Below, one piece after another: positions 60,983-64,000 of a DNA stretch of 64,000 bases (position 1 is the first letter of the stretch; every line of letters starts with the position of its first letter). The position numbers and the translations under genes are program-made. The notes below the pieces were generated by a model, which was not told the origin of the DNA, searched no databases, and worked only from the letters and a program-made list of their open reading frames with translations. This stretch comes from Streptomyces sp. V1I1. GTDB lineage: Bacteria; Actinomycetota; Actinomycetes; Streptomycetales; Streptomycetaceae. The stretch is from NCBI RefSeq assembly GCF_030817355.1, contig NZ_JAUSZH010000001.1, positions 3,721,001 to 3,785,000 of the forward strand. Direction: 5' to 3'.

Positions 60983-62338
60983 CTACGCCGCGTGCTCGTC
61001 GGCGACCGACAGCGCCGCGTCCAGCGCCGCCAGCCCCTCCTTCGCCTCCGCCTCGGTGACATTGCAGGGCGGCACCGCGTGCGTACGGTTCATGTTGACG
61101 AAGGGCCACAGGCCGTTCTTCTTGCACGCGGCGGCGAACGCGGCCATCGGGGCGTTCGCCGCGCCCGTCGCGTTGTACGGCACCAGCGGTTCGCGCGTCT
61201 CCCGGTCCTTGACCAGGTCCAGCGCCCAGAACACGCCCGTGCCGCGCACCTCACCGACGCTCGGGTGCCGCTCGGCGAGCTCCCGCAGGCCCGGGCCGAG
61301 GACCGTCTCACCGATGTGGGCCGCGTTCTCGACGACCTTCTCCTCCGCCATCACGTTGATCGTGGCGACGGCGGCGGCGCAGGCGAGGGGGTGGCCGGAG
61401 TAGGTGAGTCCGCCCGGATAGGGGCGGGTCTCGAAGGTCGCGGCGATCTTCTGACTGATCGCGACGCCGCCGAGGGGCACGTAACCGGAGTTGACGCCCT
61501 TGGCGAAGGTCAGCAGGTCGGGCGTCACATCGAAGTGTTCGGCGGCGAACCACTTGCCGGTGCGCCCGAAGCCCGCCATGACCTCGTCGAGTACGAAGAC
61601 AATCCCGTACCGGTCGCAGATCTCGCGTACGCCCGCGAGGTAGCCGGGCGGCGGCGTCATGATCCCGGCGGTCCCGGGGATCGTCTCCAGGATGATCGCG
61701 GCGATGGTCGCCGGACCCTCGAAGGCGATGGTGTCCTCCAGGTGCCGGAGCGCGCGCTCGCACTCCTCGGCCTCGGTCGTCGCGTAGAACGGCGAGCGGT
61801 AGAGGAACGGCCCCCAGAAGTGCACGACGCCGGAGGTGCCGTTGTCGGAGGCCCAGCGGCGCGGGTCACCGGTGACGTTGACCGCGGTGGCGGTGCCGCC
61901 GTGGTACGAGCGGTAGGTGCTCAGGACCTTCGGTCGGCCCGTGTGCAGACGGGCCATCCGGATGGCGTGCTCGACGGCCTCGGCGCCGCCGTTGGTGAAG
62001 AAGATCTTGTCGAGGTCGCCGGGGGTGCGCTCGGCGATGAGGCGTGCGGCCTCGGAACGCGCCTCGACGGCGAACGCGGGCGCGAAGGTGGTGAGCTTGC
62101 CGGCCTGCTCCTGGATCGCGGCGACGACCTTGGAGTGCTGGTAGCCGATGTTGGTGTAGACGAGGCCGCTGGTGAAGTCGAGGTAGCGGTTCCCGTCGTA
62201 GTCCCAGAAGTACGAGCCCTCGGCACCGGCGACGGCGAGCGGGTCGATCAGGCCCTGGGCGGACCAGGAATGAAACACATGCGCACGGTCTGCGGCCTTC
62301 ACGGCAGCGCCGGCCTGGGGGTCGGGATGAGGGGTCAT
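60983..62338 (-). CDS. Class III aminotransferase, PLP-dependent
   Basis: The 451-aa fold-type I enzyme has FFTNGGAEAVEHAIRMAR, TYRSYHGGTATA, FVLDEVMAGFGRTGK and LLTFAKGVNSGYVPLGG, where Lys of FAKG binds PLP. It resembles taurine/beta-alanine:pyruvate or omega-amino acid transaminases. The donor cannot be told. ATG 62338; the longer frame is repeat DNA. Confidence 0.9.
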   Translation of the reverse strand: MTPHPDPQAGAAVKAADRAHVFHSWSAQGLIDPLAVAGAEGSYFWDYDGNRYLDFTSGLVYTNIGYQHSKVVAAIQEQAGKLTTFAPAFAVEARSEAARLIAERTPGDLDKIFFTNGGAEAVEHAIRMARLHTGRPKVLSTYRSYHGGTATAVNVTGDPRRWASDNGTSGVVHFWGPFLYRSPFYATTEAEECERALRHLEDTIAFEGPATIAAIILETIPGTAGIMTPPPGYLAGVREICDRYGIVFVLDEVMAGFGRTGKWFAAEHFDVTPDLLTFAKGVNSGYVPLGGVAISQKIAATFETRPYPGGLTYSGHPLACAAAVATINVMAEEKVVENAAHIGETVLGPGLRELAERHPSVGEVRGTGVFWALDLVKDRETREPLVPYNATGAANAPMAAFAAACKKNGLWPFVNMNRTHAVPPCNVTEAEAKEGLAALDAALSVADEHAA

Positions 62339-62414
62339 GGGCCTCAGGGTAGAGACGCGCAGGTGGGGGCGGACATGGCCACGGTGTATGGCTTGGGCCA
62401 CTTTGCTGGGCAGT

Positions 62415-62580
62415 GTGTCGGGCCTTTCCCCTACCCGACCCTTCCCGAACCGTGGCAAGCCCCGACCCCGTATGCGACCTTCGGCCGCATGTCCTCAATC
62501 GGAGGACGGGCTGGATTTTCCAGCCCCGCCGGCGATCGAGGCGCGGTGTTCGGGGCGGAGCCTCGAACGGGACCAGGCGT
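62415..62580. repeat. Streptomyces intergenic repeat block 3, shortened
   Basis: CCCGACCCTTCCCGAACCG, TGTCCTCAATCGGAGGACG, GCTGGATTTTCCAGC and GGCGATCGAGGCGCGG are counterparts of parts of blocks 1 and 2; the long G-rich palindromes are missing. Confidence 0.7.
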
Positions 62581-62592
62581 CCCGATGGACAT

Positions 62593-62628
62593 TGACAGCA
62601 TACTGTCGACATGACAGGCTGCTGTCAT
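62593..62628 (+). promoter_or_regulatory. Promoter with twin MarR operator palindromes
   Basis: TTGACA (62593-62598) can be a -35 box. GACAG-CATA-CTGTC (62594-62607) and ATGACAG-GCTG-CTGTCAT (62611-62628) are two palindromes with the same half-site and a four-base gap, just before the DJ-1 gene. The MarR protein of the same operon is the likely binder. Confidence 0.72.
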
Positions 62629-62645
62629 CCAACCAGGAGGCCACC

Positions 62646-63236
62646 ATGAACCGCACCGTTCATCTCGCCGTCTACAACACCTACGCCGACTGGGAGACCG
62701 GCCACACCACCGCCCACCTCACCCAGAACGGCTTCGCCGTCAAGACCGTCGGCCCCACGAGCGACCCCGTCACCACCATGGGCGGCGTCCGCATCCAGCC
62801 CGACCTCGCGCTCACCGGACTCCGCCCCGAGGACAGCGCCCTCCTCATCCTCACCGGCGCGAACCTCTGGGACACCGGCGACGACCTCGCCCCCTTCGCC
62901 GCCAAGGCGCGCGAGTTCCTCGATGCCGGGGTGCCCGTCGCCGCCATCTGCGGGGCCACCGCCGGGCTCGCCCGCGAGGGGCTGCTCGACGATCGCGAGC
63001 ACACCAGCGCCGTCTCCTTCTACCTCGACGCCACCGGCTACAAGGGCGGTGAGCACTACCGCGACACGGACGCCGTCACCGACGGCGACCTGATCACCGC
63101 GGGACCCACCGAGCCCGTCGCCTTCGCCCGCGAGGTCTTCGCTCGGCTCGGTGTGTACGAGGGCGAGAAGCTGGACGCCTGGTATCGGCTCTTCCACGAC
63201 TCGGACGCCTCCGCGTACGAGATCCTCGAAGGATGA
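62646..63236 (+). CDS. DJ-1/PfpI-family protein
   Basis: The 196-aa single-domain protein has VHLAVYNTYADWETGHT, LLILTGANLWDTGDD and VAAICGATAGLAREGLLDDR with the nucleophile-elbow Cys. Family members deglycate or chaperone proteins, or hydrolyse small molecules. ATG 62646 has AGGAGG upstream. It overlaps the MarR gene by four bases and lies behind twin operators. Confidence 0.88.
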   Translation: MNRTVHLAVYNTYADWETGHTTAHLTQNGFAVKTVGPTSDPVTTMGGVRIQPDLALTGLRPEDSALLILTGANLWDTGDDLAPFAAKAREFLDAGVPVAAICGATAGLAREGLLDDREHTSAVSFYLDATGYKGGEHYRDTDAVTDGDLITAGPTEPVAFAREVFARLGVYEGEKLDAWYRLFHDSDASAYEILEG

Positions 63237-63727
63237 CTCGAAGCATGAGCCGTCCTGAGACCCACCCACAGGAGCTGCTCACCCGGACGGCGCTGGGCGT
63301 CTTCCGGCTGAACGGCCAATTCCTCACCGTCTCCGACGAGTTGGCGAGGGAGGCCGGACTGACCGCGGCCCGGTGGCAGGTACTCGGAGCCGTGCTGCGC
63401 GAGCCCCAGACCGTCGCCGGCATCGCCCGGACGATGGGGATCACCCGCCAGAGCGTGCAGCGCATCGCCGACATCATGGTCGAGCAGGGCCTCGCGGCGT
63501 ACGGCCCCAACCCGGCCCACCGCCGGGCCAAGCTGCTCCACGCCACCGACGAGGGGCGCGCGGCGATCGGGAAGATCGACCCCGGTCACGCGTGGCTGGC
63601 CGGCCGCCTCGAATCCGCCCTCGGCACCGAGCAGTTCGCCGAGACGGTCAGAGTCCTGGAGCAGCTGTCCAAGGCCCTGGACACCATCAGTGGCGAGGAG
63701 CTGCCGGAAAGAAGTCCGCGCTCGTGA
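63233..63727 (+). CDS. MarR-family regulator
   Basis: The 164-aa protein has a winged helix: TAARWQVLGAVLREPQTVAG, ARTMGITRQSVQRIADIMVE, and wing NPAHRRAKLLHATDEGR. It starts in an ATGA overlap with the DJ-1 gene, so both are one operon, probably repressed at the palindromes near 62594-62628 and induced by oxidants or phenolics. Confidence 0.88.
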   Translation: MTRSMSRPETHPQELLTRTALGVFRLNGQFLTVSDELAREAGLTAARWQVLGAVLREPQTVAGIARTMGITRQSVQRIADIMVEQGLAAYGPNPAHRRAKLLHATDEGRAAIGKIDPGHAWLAGRLESALGTEQFAETVRVLEQLSKALDTISGEELPERSPRS

Positions 63728-64000
63728 CGTAGTCCATCGCCTTCGTGAACACCGGGTCCCCGAGCCGCCGTTCCATCTCCTGCTCGCTCACATCCTCGAT
63801 GTGCGTCTGGATCCAGTACAGGTTCCCGAACGGGTCCCGCACCCGCCCCACCCGGTCCCCGAAGAACAGATGCGTCACCTCCGTGACCGAATGGCCACCC
63901 GCCTCCACCGCCCGCCGGTGGACCGCGTCCGCGTCCTCGACGTACAGCCGCAGGAACGCCGGCGTCGGCGGCCAGTCGGCGCTCGGCGCGTCGAAGAGCA
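63687..64000 (-). CDS. VOC/glyoxalase-like protein, cut by window end
   Basis: The C-terminal part of a PhnB/glyoxalase-like protein: LRLYVEDADAVHRRAVEAGG and FFGDRVGRVRDPFGNLYWIQ, the typical second beta-alpha-beta unit (DPFGN). The 5' part lies beyond base 64000. Its end overlaps the MarR gene by 41 bp, convergent. Function is open: antibiotic binding or isomerase activity. Confidence 0.8.
   Translation of the reverse strand, partial: LFDAPSADWPPTPAFLRLYVEDADAVHRRAVEAGGHSVTEVTHLFFGDRVGRVRDPFGNLYWIQTHIEDVSEQEMERRLGDPVFTKAMDYVTSADFFPAAPRH

Noticed and set aside
1..64000. CRISPR array
   Set aside because: No set of regularly spaced identical repeats was seen; TAGCGG and CTGGGAGAA repeats are too short and irregular.
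1..64000. rRNA operon or biosynthetic gene cluster
   Set aside because: No rRNA-like sequence and no synthase genes were found; the lone PPTase, DUF6355 protein and methyltransferases do not form a cluster.

Overview
The window is high-GC actinobacterial DNA, almost certainly a Streptomyces chromosome. Signs of this are very high third-position GC, GTG starts, ATGA-type gene overlaps, an ask-asd operon, recR-ybaB, SURF1, ECF41 and SigE-type sigma factors, TerD, SLATT and DUF5063 genes. Core chromosome occupies 1-1944 and about 37200-64000. The 35 kb between them is a stack of integrated elements at the 3' end of a tRNA-Pro(CGG) gene (1871-1944).

Island. A 45 bp segment of the tRNA 3' half is repeated in direct orientation at 1903-1947, 28127-28171 and 35251-35295. 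Each copy is followed by a terminator hairpin. A 15 bp tRNA tail with another hairpin lies at 37180-37194. Between repeats 1 and 2 is an actinomycete integrative and conjugative element (AICE) of the primase-polymerase replication type. Its genes are integrase, excisionase-like protein, DUF3631 ATPase, small Cys protein, Prim-Pol, small spread-type membrane proteins, FtsK/TraB-like translocase, a broken RRQRL zinc protein, DUF2637 membrane protein, a 98-aa protein, a GntR regulator and a GT2 glycosyltransferase. The integrase carries a LacI-type helix-turn-helix insert and appears to have lost its HxxR box in a frameshifting deletion. The RRQRL gene is split by a 4.45 kb transposon (10597-15045) that encodes a tyrosine recombinase, an XRE-like protein, a zinc-ribbon recombinase-like protein and a GNAT passenger. 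The AICE therefore looks unable to move by itself.

AICE cargo (18.4-28 kb) holds two membrane-anchored helical proteins, a lower-GC TIR-domain protein, a tRNA-Thr(CGT) 3' fragment that marks an older integration, an IS630-type element carrying a methyltransferase passenger and sitting in the loop of a terminator, a GNAT protein and a pentapeptide-repeat membrane protein.

Between repeats 2 and 3 (28.2-35.25 kb) is a second segment with no integrase, like a cis-mobilizable element. It holds an internally deleted IS110 transposase, a decayed nuclease/MGMT-like gene, a DUF4333 lipoprotein and a four-gene cassette around a WXG100/type VII-like protein with a long Ala/Gly-rich tail. A third decayed segment (35.3-37.2 kb) has a broken PD-(D/E)XK-like gene, twin hairpins and a small secreted DUF6355-type protein.

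Core right part: ECF41 sigma factor, TerD, TetR and a phosphopantetheinyl transferase, an S9 peptidase, SURF1, a SigE-type sigma factor with a membrane-anchored partner, asd/ask, DUF5063-recR-ybaB, SLATT, methyltransferases, a GT2-multispan fusion with a FadR-type regulator, GlxA-type regulator and quinone oxidoreductase, a class III aminotransferase and a DJ-1/MarR pair. All assignments rest on reading the sequence and recalled family knowledge; no database search was run.
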